A stretch of DNA of 64,000 nt, taken from NCBI RefSeq assembly GCF_030272615.1, contig NW_026729154.1, forward strand, positions 62,001 through 126,000. Reading direction: 5' to 3'. Below the pieces are notes generated by a model. The model had not been told where the DNA came from and ran no database searches. It worked only from the letters and a program-made list of their open reading frames with translations. Below are positions 11,988 through 24,330 of the stretch, one piece after another. Numbering within the stretch: the stretch's first letter is position 1; every line of letters starts with the position of its first letter. Position numbers and translations under genes: made by a program. The stretch comes from Cryptomeria japonica. Taxonomy: Eukaryota; Streptophyta; Pinopsida; Cupressales; Cupressaceae.

Positions 11988-14837
11988 AAAATGTTGATTT
12001 CACATCCATCTGATAAACCTTGAAATCCTTATAAGCTACAAAAGCCAAAAGCATCCTAATTTCCTCCATCCGAGCAACCAGGCCATATGTCTCGTCAAAA
12101 TTAATCTCTTCAATCAAAGTGTAACCTTTACAAACCAATATTTCTTTATTTCTCATAACATTTCCAGCTTCATTGAGCTTGTTCTAGAATACCCACTTTG
12201 TTCCAATCACATTCTTATATGTCATTTTATTAACTAGTTCCCATGTTGAATTATTCTCAATTGTGTCCAACTCTTCTATCATTACCTTCATCCAATTCTG
12301 ATAATTGCAAGCTTCTTCTGTTGTTTTCAATTCAATCTCTAAAAGTTAACATAACAAAACTTGTTCTTGAGCTGCTTTGCTTCTTGTGATAATTCCTTTG
12401 TTTGTATCTCTGAAAAAACGGTCCACTAAATGATTCTTCTAAACATATCTCAATGTCTTAGATGTAGAAGTTGAAGCTTCCTAATCTTTCTTTTCTTCTT
12501 CTCCTTCTTCGATCTTCTCTCCACTTTTTCTGTCGGTCGATTCATCAGACTCATAACCTACCAATTTGTCAGACTCTTTAGAAATGTATTCATCAACCTT
12601 CGCATTTTCACTTTCAACAATCTTGTTTAGCCTTATATTACAACGCTGATATGCTTTCCTCTTTGTTGAATATCCTAGGAATATGCCTTCATCTTCTCTA
12701 TTGTCAAATTTTCCAAGATTATCTTCATCTCTCCGGATGTAGCAGTTTCTTCCAAATACCTTAAAATATTTCACTGTCGACTTTCTACCATGTCATAGCT
12801 CATAAGATGTATTTCCATGTATTTTCTTATATAAAATTACGTTAGGATTGTAGACTATAGTATGAAATGCTTCTCTCCAGTAGACTTCTCTGTTGATCAC
12901 TATTTTGGTTGCATCTTGAATTATTTGGTTCATCCTTTCCACTACACCATTCTGTTGCAGTGTTCTAGGGGAAGATGACTATTTTCTAATACCATGTCTC
13001 TCACAAAAGTTGTTGAACTCTTCCGAATTAAATTCTCCTCCTCTATTAGACCTCAAACACTTAATTTTTCTATCAACTTCATTTTCAACTTGAGCCTTAA
13101 ATATCTTGAATTTCTCTAATGCTTCTAGCTTCTCTCTCAAAAATGCAAACCATGAAATTCTAGAATAATCATCAATCAACAACATGAAATGCTTCTCACC
13201 TTGTATACTTCTTGTTTTGGTCGGACCACATAGTTTTGTGTGCACTAAATTCAACAACCTAGTGGACAAGTGCTCTAAATTATTTTGTATTTTCCTTTCA
13301 TCTACTTCAAAGTTTACATTCTCTACAAATTTTGTTGGTTTGGTCGAACTCGGTAAATCTCTCACTACACTTGATGAGCTAATCTTCACCAAGTTGTCAA
13401 AATTGATATGACATGTCCTTTGGTGCCAGAGTCAGATATCATTGATCTAAGATAACAAACAATTGTTTGCATCTCCTTCCAAGAAATACATGTTCCACCA
13501 ATCTTTTTCCCTGCTACAATAACAATTTCAGATTCTTTCTAGATCTCACAACCATCATCTTGAAAAACAACGTTGTAACCATTTTCACACATTTGTCCAA
13601 CACTCAAAATATTAAGATGAAAACCATTAACATAGTAAACATTATCAGTATTGTTCTTTCCATCAAAAGAAATAGAACCAATCCCACAATTTGTGTTGTT
13701 TGATCATCTCTGAACCTAACAAAACTACCATCGTACTTTTCAAGTTTCACAAACTTACTTTAGTCATGAGTCATATGATTTCAGCATCCACTATAAATCA
13801 ATCATTCATTTCTATCTCTTCTAACATGTACAACAGTAGCAACCACCTTAGGAATATCAATCTTTGTTACATCTCTTTTTACCAAAACAAGCAATCACCA
13901 TCTTCATAATTTAAATCATCATCTAAAATACCAACATCATCTTTGACATAATAGGCTCTCTTATTAAATTTTCCTTTACCTTCTCTAGACCTTTGTCTTG
14001 AACCTTTTCCCGAACATCTACTAGCAATGTGACCAATCTTTTCACATCTAAAGCATTTAAAAGGTAACATACCTTTGTATTTGTCGGTGTCTCTCTTCAG
14101 TTTTCTCACAAAGCTTGCTTTCGTCTCATCTAAAATTTCATCTTCTGGATCTTCGTTAGATGCTTTGAAGGTAGACTCGATCTTAGCTTTGTGTTTTCCA
14201 AGCTTACCTCTCTCAAATCCTAATAGAGTACCATAAGGCTTCACTCTTGTAAATTTCTTCCGATCATAGGTTTCTTCATTAGTCAAGATCTTATCACTGT
14301 AGCTTTCTGGTAGGGACATTAGAATCTTCTCAATTATGTATTCATCCAACAAGCTGACACCAAGTTCTCTGATTTCATTTACCGCACTATCAACCTTATA
14401 AAAATCGGTTGTTATATCTTCTCCTTCTTCCATTTTCAAGTTCTCATATCTGTGATTAGTTTTTATCTTCTTTGATAATTTAACTCTGTCACTTCCTTCA
14501 TAGATATCTCTCAACTTTTTCCAAACCTCATGAGTAGTATTCAATGAAATAATCATTGTCAATTCAATCTTTGATAAAGCACTAAACATAGCATACCGTG
14601 CCTTTTCATTCACTTCATAAGCTTGAACCTTATCTAGAGTACTAAGACCATTTTCCGATTGAATATACTAAGTTTCCACTGCTTTCCAAGTGTTGTATCC
14701 CAAAGAGATCAGGTAGCCTCTAATCTTTAATTTCCAAAAACTATATTCGGATCCTTCAAAAATAGGAATAGTCAATTTATGTGCCATTGGATCAAGATCT
14801 ACCTCAAGCAGATAAGCTCTTCTCCAAGTAACCAAAT

Positions 14838-14848
14838 CTCTGATACCA
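14838..14848 (-). other. Copia primer-binding site, initiator-Met tRNA
   Basis: The minus strand reads TGGTATCAGAG, the usual plant primer-binding sequence complementary to the 3' end of tRNA-iMet, 2 bp inside the 5' LTR. Counterparts are 39246-39256 and 63697-63707. Confidence 0.85.
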
Positions 14849-14850
14849 AT

Positions 14851-15800
14851 AGTTGAATATCCGAGCAACTGATAGGGGGAATGAATTAGATGAAAAAATT
14901 AAATCAATTTCTTCTAACCCTTTTGCATATCTATAGTGACCAATAAAATTATTTAAGAAAAATATAGCATGAACATATAAACATACAATAGATCACACAA
15001 TGAACACCAGATATAACGTGGAAAACCCAAGAAGGGAAAAACCATAGAGAATGTTAGTTCTCAATATAAAACACGGGTTAAGGTGACATGGGTTAAGGTG
15101 ATTTTTACAAAGGGTGGCTCACTGCTAGGATCCTCACTATGAGAGAGAACACTCCCCAGAAAAAGGCTCACTATCGAAGAAATAAAGGAATAATTTAGAA
15201 AAGAAAGAATCCACCACTGAATCTCAATCTGCAAGACTGGACTGCTTCTGATACCTCAATACCAATGCACTCTCACCCATTTCCAACTATCAGATCTTTC
15301 CTTTTCAATCTCGCATATCTTCAATAATAATACCATATTTTTTTATATAAATTCATTCAAATCTTCCTCATATATATATATATATATATATATATTATCT
15401 CCAAGAAACATAATCTTCTTAGTTGGCCAAGAGTGAGATCTAAAATAGGTCAACACTAAACATTCTTATGGTGGGAAGGAATGAGAATTAGATGATACCA
15501 CAATGAACAATAATGATCATATCAACATGTTACATCCATTACAAATTCCAGAACCAAATCATGGCTCATACGCTACACCAAACCTCGAATTCTGGACTTA
15601 ATCTATCTCCAAAAATCATTGCCCAGTAAAAAAAAAGAATGGAATCAAGATACACATGAATACAATGAATCAACACCATATCCAATAGATAAAACTATCC
15701 AGATTGCCATCAACTCAATTAACCCATGCTAAAACACAACTTTTATAGCACCAAACGTTCCAAGAACACATCAACTGGATCACCAACACCAAGGACATCA
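14851..15800 (-). repeat. Copia 5' LTR, unit 1
   Basis: About 950 bp. On the minus strand it begins TGATGTCCTTGG. It aligns over its whole length with 10604-11987 apart from the long AT microsatellite found only in the other LTR. Here the same site holds a short (TA)n run at 15371-15396. Its minus-strand end (CAACT) is 2 bp from the primer-binding site. Confidence 0.85.
15371..15396. repeat. (TA)n run in Copia 5' LTR (unit 1)
   Basis: A simple TA run of about 25 bp. It is about 31 bp in unit 2 (39779-39810). It sits where the other LTR carries the large microsatellite. Confidence 0.9.
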
Positions 15801-17999
15801 ATGACAACCATTATGTTGACTTTGAAATGACAACCAGTGATAATCATCATCATCACATTTGCAACGAATATCAAGTTTCATATTGTCCTCAATGTTAGGG
15901 GGAAGAGGGTCAATCCCATTCCAATAAAATCCTTGTCTTTGGAATGCACCAATATTTTCAAAAGCATCCGCAAGAGAATTACCTTCCCTAAAAATATCAT
16001 AAATATACAAACTATCAAAATCCTTGATAATGTTTAACACAACCTTCACCAAATATTTAATGGAACAACTTGAAGTATGTAATAAGTTTAAACAATTAAT
16101 TATGTTGAGTGAATCATCCTCAATCTAAACCTTCCAAGAACCAAGATCAAGAGCTAACTTGAAGGAATTAAAAATAGATGAGGCTTCAGCCAGGTGGTTG
16201 GACTTGATTCCCAAAGGGAGTGCCATTTGCAAAAGGAGCCTGCCATAATCATCACTCAGCACACCCCACAACTAGTTGGCCCAGGATTCCCCTTAGCTGC
16301 CCCGTCAAAATTAACCTTCACCGAATCAAAAAATGGAGTAGACCATTTAACATTAGTTCTAGAGGTTTTAACATTTCCCAAAGTTCTAGAAATATCAAAA
16401 TTTGAACCCCAATTAATAGGAGACTACTGATCTGAAGCATTAATATATATAGGAGGCAAGCCAAGATTAACATCCTTAAGTACAATCTAGAAATTATCCT
16501 TTACAACTGTACGAATCCTCTAAAACACCACCTTAAAAGGGAGAAGTACATCCCTAAAGACACAGTTGTTTCTCTTGTTTTCAGATCTACATAGACACAT
16601 GAGGCATAATCAAAGACCAAAGTAAATTCAAAGATAGATTAAGAGAAGGAGGGGACCAGTGAGACCACATCTCCCCGACAGAGGAAAGGAAGACCCAATT
16701 AAAATTCTAGGTGGCCAAGATAAGAGACCAAAATTATCTGGTAAAACAACACTCCATAAAATGATAATTGACACTCTCTATTTATGCAAATAACAAAGAA
16801 GGCATTTATTAACAGGAAAAATACCATGCTTACAAAGGTTATCCAAAGTAAGAATCTTAGTTTGAATCAAGAACCAGAAAAAGATGTTAATCTTAAGAAT
16901 CAACTTACAATTCCAGATTGAAAATCCCATAGAGAAAAGGTCAACTTAGGATGATAGGGAAGGGAAAAGGCTAAGGTGGAAAAAAAAAATCCAAAGGGTG
17001 GAGGCCCCCAAATAATATGATCTAGAAAAGAAGCCATGAAAGGAATATGCTAGAAGCTCAAAAAATTGGAGCTCACCTAGACCTCGATCAATCACTAAGG
17101 TTCCTTCGACTATCATTAGTAAAGTAATGCACCATCTTATCACCAAATTGGGCCAAGAAAGCCTCCCTAATTGGTCTAAAGGAAGGGACCTCGAAAATAG
17201 GGGAATCTCCAATCCACCAATCATATAAAAATTCAATGCTCCATCCATTCCCTAGAATCCATCTAATACCCTCAGAGAGAATACATATGGCCTTGATCAA
17301 ATTATTCCAAAGCACCATCTTAGTAGGGTGAGAAAGAGCCTCCAAGAGTTGCCCCAAACCAAGCATGGCCTGGGCATATTTACAGCTATAATCTTACACC
17401 AATCCAAATCTCCAAAGAAAAGTCTTTGTAATTACTTAGCTGACAAAGCAACATTGAAATCCTCAAGCTTTTTGATACTCAAACCACTAGATTTATAAGG
17501 CAAGCAAACTTGGTCCAAGAAGCCAAATGAATACATTTACTATCTTCTGTGACAAACAAGAGAAAGCATTTCTAAATATTTTCAATTCTTTCATAAAAAA
17601 TTGAGGGAGTTTTAAAAAGGTTCATAGCATACACCAAAATATTCTAAATCAAATCCTTGATCATTTGAACTTTACTCGCTTGACTAAGATGCATAACTTT
17701 CCATCTAACAAGTTTTGAATTGAATCTATCAATCAACCCATTCCAAAATAAATTATGAATCACATTACTATGAAGCGGGAGACCAAGATAAGTTGTAGGA
17801 AGATCCTCAATTTTACAACCCAAAATATCAACAATTCTTCTCTGTCTAAGAATAGGAGTGTTAAATAAGAATAAAGAGCTCTTCTCAAAACTAACTTTTT
17901 GACTCGAGTTAGATTCATACCTAACAATATAGGCTTCAAAGATCTTACTTCTCTAATTCAAGAGTATCTCAAAATCAAAGTATTATCAACAAATTATTA

Positions 18000-20826
18000 A
18001 TGTGGAGGGCATATGAAATAAACTTTGAAATAAGCGAAGGTGGGAGAAGTGATTGTGGGGGCGGTAGGGCATGTGTAGGGGAGGACGAGGACACTAACTC
18101 TTATGACGATGAAGGCAGCAAGGAGTGGTTGGTCGCAGGGCTTGCTATGCCAAATGGGTCGTTGTTTTGGGTGGTTCATTTTGTTTTTGGCTAGGCAGGT
18201 GTTATGATGGGCATGGACTGGTTTCTCCTTAACATAGCGGGTCTCCGTGTTTTTTCACCTTCTTTGTGCCCTATGGCGGTAGTTGCAATTCTTTCCTATG
18301 GATCTGGAGTGGTGGTGGCCTTTGGGTGGTGTTGGGAGGATGTTGTGGGAGTTGTAGATTCTCTCATGTCTTTTTTTTTGCTCCCAGGTTTGCTACTCTA
18401 TCGTGCGTGATGGTAAGTGTGGGCTTGGTCTGTGATGAACCAGGATGGGAAGTTGTTATTATTTTTTTGAACAGCGCTAGTAGTTGTTTCTATTCTCCCT
18501 CCCTGTTCTTTTTCTCCCTTTCTTTCCTTGGATCTCATTGAGAACCCTCACCGGTAGTTGGGTGTTCGATCCAGGAAATTGCTAGAGCTTGGCTTTGTGC
18601 AGTCATTTTGGTGGGAGTTTTTTTTCTTTTGGGTGTGACCAGACCCTTGTTTATTTCCTTGTCTCATCCTGGTTGTGAGTCTCTTCTACTCTTCCCTCTT
18701 TTCTTGGTTCTCCGTTGGCTTTGGGTTGCCCTACTATTGAGGTGGAGGGGCTGCTTGTGTGTTGGGTTGTGCAAGGATTGCTTAAGCAGTGGGTCTTCTC
18801 TCCTCAGTGTCCTATTGAGGTGCCTCTTTCTCCTTTTGAGGTGGAGACAAGGTATCAGGGAGTGGTTCAGCTTCTGCGAACTGCGAATGGACTTTGTGTA
18901 TGGTTGGCTTGATTTCCACTCTTGCCTATAGAGGTGGCTCTTTCTCCTATTGAGGTGGAGAGAAGGGGTGAGGGAGCTTTTTGAATCCTATTGATGCTCG
19001 TGTTGCTAGTTGTGGGTGCCTGTCAATCCTTCCATGGTGACCGTCACAGTTGGGTTTGGGTTTCCTTTATTAACCCAGCTTCATAAGTTGCTTTGTGGGT
19101 TGAGGGAGCCTATAAAAACCCTCTTGTTCTTTCCTTTAAAATGTTTAGGGTGGCTTTTAAAAACCCCGTTTCCCATATTGTTGTTTTCAGGTTGTTTTAT
19201 TGTGATCTGGTTCCTGTCTGGTTGTTGGATCCGTGTAAAACCCATTTTTAAGGTTGAGGGAGCCTGGAAAAAACGTATTGTTTTTCTTTCATTCAGGGGT
19301 TGGCTGGATGCTAGTAGTACGCTATCAAGTTGTGGGATCCTCTTAAAACCCATTCTCAAGCTTGTGGGAGCTACCGATTCTCTCATGTCTATTTTTTTGC
19401 TCCAAGGTTTACTGCTCTATCGTGTGTGATGGTAAGGGTGGGCTTGGTCTGTGATGAGCCAAGATGGGAGGTTGTTATTATTGTTTTTGACAGCGCTGGT
19501 GGTTGTTTCTATTCTCCCTCCCTATTCTTTCTCTCACTTTCTTTCCTTGGATCACATTGAGAACCCTCACCCGTAGTTGGGTGTTCGATCCAAGGACTTG
19601 CGAGAGCTTGGCTTTGTGCAATCATTTTGGTGGGAGTTTTCTTTTCTTTTCGGTGTGAGTAGACCCTTGTTTATTTCCTTGTCTCATCCTTGTTGTGAGT
19701 CTCTTCTGCTCTCCCCTATTTTCCCGGTTCTCTGTTGTCTTTGGGTTGCCCTCCTACTGAGGTGGAGGGGCTTCTTGTATGTTGGGTGCTACAAGGATTG
19801 CTTAGGCAGTGGGTCTGCTCTCCTCGGTGTCTGATTGAGGTAGCTCTCTCTCCTTTTGAGGTGGAGACAAGGTATGAGGGAGTGCTTCAACTTCTGCGGG
19901 CTGCAAATGGACTTTGTGGATGGTTGGCTTTCTTTCCACTCTTGCCTATAGAGGTGGCTCTTTCTCCTATTGAGGTGGAGAGAAGGGGTGAGGGAGCTTT
20001 TTGAATCCTAATGATGCTCGTGTTGCTGGTTGTGGGTGTCTGCCAATCCTTCCATGGTGACCGTCATAGTTGGGTTTGGGTTTCCTTTCTTAACCCATCT
20101 TCACAAGTTGCTTTACGGGTTGAGGGAGCCTGTAAAAACCCTCTTGGTCTTTCCTTTAAAAGCTTTAGAGTGCCTTTTAAAAACCCTATTTCCCATTTTT
20201 TTTTTCTGGTTGTTTTACTATGATCTGGGTCTTGTCTGGTTGTGGGATCTGTGTAAAACCCATTTTTAAGGTTGAGGGAGCCTAGGAAAAACCTATTGTT
20301 TTTCATTCGTTCAAGGGCTGGATGGATGCTAGTAGTACCGTGTCTGGTTCTTGGAGCCTCTTAAAACCCATCCTCAAGGTTGAGGGAGCCTAGAAAAACC
20401 CTTGGTATTTTTCTTTTTTAATGGATAGGCTGGATGCTGGTAGTTTTCAATGGCCCAATTTGGCCAGTTTGTGTTTTCGATTAGGCTTAGGTTTTGCTGT
20501 TAGTGATCTGGAGACTCTGCTATAGGTTAAGGGAGCCTGGTAAAACCCAAATGTGTGGGTTGGGGTGCTAGTTAAACCCTCATTTTCGATTTCTCAGATC
20601 TATAAGGTGGTTTAGATCTGTTGATTTGGCCGGCCTTGTTTGCATTGTCGCTCTTTTGTGTTTGGCTCATGATTGTTTCATTTTGGGTGCCCTGTGTCTT
20701 GTAGCCTCTTGTGCCACAAGAGAAGTAATGTACAAACCTTCTCAGATGTTTTTTGGCTTTTCTGTTGTTGAGCTTTGTTGTATCTGTCTACAGCATCCCT
20801 TTGTTGGTGTGAACAAACCAGATTAG
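18000..20826. mobile_element. 2.8-kb G+T-rich insert of unknown class inside the LINE (unit 1)
   Basis: This block separates two parts of the LINE reverse transcriptase that should be only a few codons apart, so it must have been inserted (the boundaries are good to about 10-20 bp). It is markedly G+T-rich on the plus strand, unlike the AT-rich flanks. The motif GGTTGAGGGAGCCTGGAAAA recurs in variants about every 100 bp, and a 1.02-kb segment is tandemly duplicated. I see no coding domain, terminal inverted repeat, poly-A tail or convincing target-site duplication. A non-autonomous LINE derivative or a 5'-UTR-like fragment of another element are possible; neither is shown. Confidence 0.6.
18344..20390 (+). 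repeat. 1.02-kb tandem duplication inside the G+T-rich insert (unit 1)
   Basis: Two adjacent copies with a period of 1019 bp start TGTGGGAG at 18344 and 19363 and stay alignable to about 20390. They are about 90% alike by eye, so this duplication is much older than the 24-kb one. Within each copy the GAGGGAGCCT...AAAACCC motif forms a lower-order repeat. Confidence 0.85.
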
Positions 20827-22290
20827 AAGAGGAGGGGGATAAACCTCTAAGCAAACCAACAACTACAACTTTAAAAATGAAACAGCTCAAGGCTTCAACC
20901 ATAATAATAAAGAGAAAAGAGGAAATTAGATCCCCCTATTCGATACCCTTATAACTATTGAATAAACTAGAGGGGGAGTAATTAATCACCACCTAAAAGG
21001 TAGGAAGCGAAACAAATTGCCAAGAAATCTCCAAAAAAATATCTCTAAAACCAAAATCTTTAAGAACTTTAATAAGAAAACCCCAACTCACACGGTCATA
21101 AGCCTTCATAAGATCAAGCTTGAGGAGAATCCCTACTCTCGTTTTGCATCTCAATGAGTGACTGTTCTCGTAAAAAATTGCAATAGAATCAATAATTTTC
21201 CTCCTATGAAAAAAAAACATTTTTCTTAGGAGAAATAATCATTGAGAGGACCAGCTACAATCTTAAAGCCATAATTTTGAAAAATATTTTATAAATAGAG
21301 TTGTAGAGACTAGTCTATCTGAAAGTATCAAAATAATTAGCCCCCATGAAACTAGGGACAAGAACAATTAAATCGGCATTGAGTTCCTTGAGAATCCTTC
21401 TACAACCAAAAAATTCCTTAGCTGGATCATAAATATCTTTTTCCACAATCTCCCAGAAACATTGGAAGTAGAAAAAAGGAAAAGCATCTGGACCCAAGCC
21501 TTGTTATATTCAAAAGAGAACACCATATTTTTAATTTTATCATCAAAGGGGATGGAATTGAGAATTCTATTAGTATCATCTTTAATAACATTAGGTATAA
21601 CATCCAAAAAAATTCTCCACATCACCACTCAGAGGCAATCCTTCCTCAAAGAGGCGATTGGAGAAAAAACTAGCAACTGCCACATTAATGTGCTTTTCCA
21701 AATCCAATAGCGCACAGTTCTCATTGGTGGACGAGATCCAATTAGAAGCCTTATTTTTAAGAGTGGAAAGATGAAAAAATATACTATTCTTATCCTCGCA
21801 TCGCAACTATAGAGATCTCTCTATATTTGTTAGCATAATTCTTCCTCCTTTGAAATGAGGTTATGGAGACAAGCCAGCAAGGAATTTTTCTAGTCTAGGA
21901 TACTGCAACTTTAACCATCTTTTTTGAATGGAATCTTACACAACCTTGAGATCCCTTTAAATGATTTTCTTCTCAGAAAAGATATGAACAAAACAAGTAT
22001 CATTCAAAATAATAACCTTAGCTTTGACCAATCTCATTTTTTTAGAAACTCAAAACATAGTCGTATTGTTAGTCCTGACATTCCATCATTTTCTAATTCT
22101 ATAGAACAGGTTAGGTTGCTTGAGCCACATTTTCTCAAAGTGAAAGGAAAAAAGAATTTCCTTCCAAGACAATCAAGCAAGAGAGATGGGGAAGTGATCA
22201 AATCCAATACGAAAGATCAACTAAAGGGACCACGAGTACAAAACAAAACAGTAATGGGTAATTAGGGCTCTATCCAATATCACTATAGTG

Positions 22291-23280
22291 TCAAAAAAAA
22301 AAATTAATTAATAATCAACACAAAATTTTAAATGAAAATTACAAACATTATTGACTAGGAGAAAAATAGTTACAGATGTAGAAATGAATCTCTATTTTTT
22401 TCCTTTTTTCACTTTGTCTTTGTTAACAAGTCGTGTCTCTTACATGCTTTGTTCTAAATCACTACTGCATCTATCTTCTCAATCCATTTACCACACAACC
22501 CTAGCAGGCTCATCTATTTCTGGTTTTCCTTGTCCATGCTTCATATCCTTTTCCATGATCTCTACCCTGTCTGTATTCATGCACTGGGCATCAATTTCTT
22601 ATCATCTGTTCTTTATTTCCTCCACACGCTTTTCTGGCTATCCCTTTGTTTTTGAATCTCATAGGTTTGATGTCTTCTACTCTACACACTCTCCTTCCCT
22701 TTGTAATTAAAAATATGTTGATCTTCCCACACAATGTTATTATTTTTCCTTACTCATAAATCCCTTTTCACCTTTCAGTTTTTCTCAATCATTTTGGCGC
22801 ACCCTCTCTTCTTTTTCGGATTTCTATTTTGTTTTATTTTACATAATAATTATTTCCCATCTTTTCAAATCCACATGTGGCCCCACGCCTTCATTCTTAT
22901 TCTAGTTTTTTTTTGTTTAACATCCAAACTCTTCATTTACCCCAGACACCTCTTCGCCACGCCTCCATCCCACACTGATTGATATGCCTGCAATATGTTT
23001 CAATTATTTTATTTAAACTACCTATCACTTTAAACTTACTTGGACAATATTTCTTATTGTTTGTTCATTTCACCTCATATTTGACTCTCCTTAGCTTTGT
23101 TAGTGTTGTTAATTTTCTTCAAAGAATTTAATTACTCAAATAAAACACTTACAAACTTATAAGCTAAAATTTATCAAAATAAAGATAAGAAATGAAAATC
23201 CTCATTTTAATATTTCAAAATTGAGGTTTGGTGCAAGCTATTTGTGCCCCCTCCCAGATGCCCCTGCATCAATTTGTGTT
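22291..23280. other. AT-rich spacer beyond the LINE, no gene recognised
   Basis: It begins with an A10 run at the truncated 5' edge of the LINE. A pyrimidine-rich plus-strand stretch (22380-22980) gives Phe/Ser/Leu-rich frames without any recognisable domain. The counterpart is 46704-47693. Confidence 0.45.
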
Positions 23281-24330
23281 TGATATAATTGTTAAAACAT
23301 TTATATGTAACATATGCTTTATTTATTATGTAGTGAAAGCATATTTCAATTTCAATGGTCCTTGGATTATAATTCATATTATGTATGAATTGATTTAAAT
23401 TATATGTATGTAGAATTTCAATACAAGCAAGTAGTTATTTGTGTGTGTGTGTGCATTTATTCCAATAATATGTTTTCTTAACTAGAAGAGATTCTATAGA
23501 GCCAAACCCCATCTCAAAACTCCACACCACAAAGCCCGAAACCCCCTCCACTTTATGAAGCTTTAATTAAGAGAAACAAAATATGAAAACATAGCCACAT
23601 TATTGGTAGTATAGATTATTTCGCAATGAACTGAATAATTCCCATACATTAAATATTCAATACTGAAGATGTAAGTCATCATCGATTCCATGAAATAAGT
23701 CAATATCAATTGACGCGGCTGTAATAGTGGTATGTGCACTGACAATAAAAATGTCTATAAAGTTTTATGTGATAAATGAAAACCATATGAATATCAATTG
23801 ATATCAATAGGTATACACCTTAACAATGATATACATCAATTATATGTTGTAGCTAGCTATATTTGTGTTATATTGTTGTTAAATCATTTATATGTCACAC
23901 GTGCATTATGTATCATATACTGAAAACATATTAAAGTTTCAATGGTACTTATAAGATTACAATTCAAATTATATAGGAATTGAGTTAAATTATAAAAACA
24001 AATTAAATCATATGCATGTAGCATATCAATACAAGCAAGTGCAATTATGTGCATGTGTGGGGGGGAGAAACTAAATTCCAAGAATGTAGTTTTTATCTAG
24101 AAGAGATTCGACATAATGAATGCCCATCTCGGAGCTCTACACCACAAAGCCCCCACCCCCTCCGTTTGATAGAAGCTCTAATTAAGGGAATGAATAAATG
24201 TTCAAATATAGAGAGATTATTGAGAAAATATATTTTTTCACAATGAATTGAATAATTTCCATATATTTCATATTTAGTATTGAAGATATGAGTCATCATT
24301 AATCACATCAAATATGTTGATGCAAATCTA
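23281..24330. repeat. Diverged tandem duplication of a roughly 0.45-kb segment (unit 1)
   Basis: The segment from 23281 (TTTATATGT, then CAATACAAGCAAGT, AGAAGAGATTC, CACCACAAAGCCC and a Ser/Ile-free AT tail) recurs from about 23868. The period is 587-615 bp because of indels. Identity is roughly 75% by eye, so this is an old local duplication. It has no coding potential. Confidence 0.75.

Larger units (their letters stand above)
10604..15800 (-). mobile_element. Broken Ty1/copia LTR retrotransposon (unit 1)
   Basis: Minus-strand Copia element bounded by two related LTRs, 14851-15800 (5') and 10604-11987 (3'). The primer-binding site next to the 5' LTR matches initiator-Met tRNA. Recognisable parts in Copia order are gag with a UBN2-like domain and a CX2CX4HX4C zinc knuckle (13879-14868), a protease-like stretch near 13.8 kb, the integrase core (12979-13392, with LLIDDYSR and SNRGGEF), the integrase C-terminal region (12481-12774, KYFKVFGRNCYIRRDE) and the beginning of reverse transcriptase (up to 12156, QMDVKS). 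LTRs differ by roughly 15% by eye, so the insertion is old. It is broken, with many interruptions and an incomplete pol, and cannot be active. A clear target-site duplication was not found. Confidence 0.9.
15801..22290 (-). mobile_element. L1-type LINE with RNase H, 5'-truncated and split (unit 1)
   Basis: Minus-strand non-LTR retrotransposon. In order: the end of the endonuclease (DHFPI, near 22200), the linker (EDKNSIFFH, 21750-21800), reverse transcriptase (GPDAFPFFYFQ at 21460-21500; LLKLDLMKAYDRVSW near 21100; GDLISSLLFIIMVEALS near 20900; then, across an insert, FVDNTLIL in place of FADD near 17980 and YLGLPLHSN near 17780), the zf-RVT region (about 16.7-16.95 kb; FFWFLIQTKILTLDNL) and RNase H (VNFDGAAKGNPGPTSCG near 16300; REGNSLADAFENIGA near 15970). 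Many stops and frameshifts are present, the catalytic DD reads DN, the 5' part is missing and the insert at 18000-20826 splits the polymerase. The 3' end abuts the Copia LTR. The element is dead and old. Plant L1 elements with a C-terminal RNase H are well known. Confidence 0.88.

Noticed and set aside
10599-15805. Five-base target-site duplication around the Copia element
   Set aside because: The flanking five bases (AATAT on the left, ATGAC on the right) do not match at the LTR ends I chose.
18204-20269. Several Cys-, Leu- and Val-rich plus-strand frames in the G+T-rich insert
   Set aside because: They overlap one another in different frames and follow the skewed base composition and tandem duplication; no domain is visible.
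18000-20826. Helitron or terminal-inverted-repeat transposon for the LINE insert
   Set aside because: No TC start, CTRR end with hairpin, or matching inverted ends at the insert borders on either strand.
22351-22982. Phe/Ser/Leu-rich plus-strand frames that look like membrane proteins
   Set aside because: The stretch is pyrimidine-rich on the plus strand, which yields such residues by itself; no conserved motif was found.
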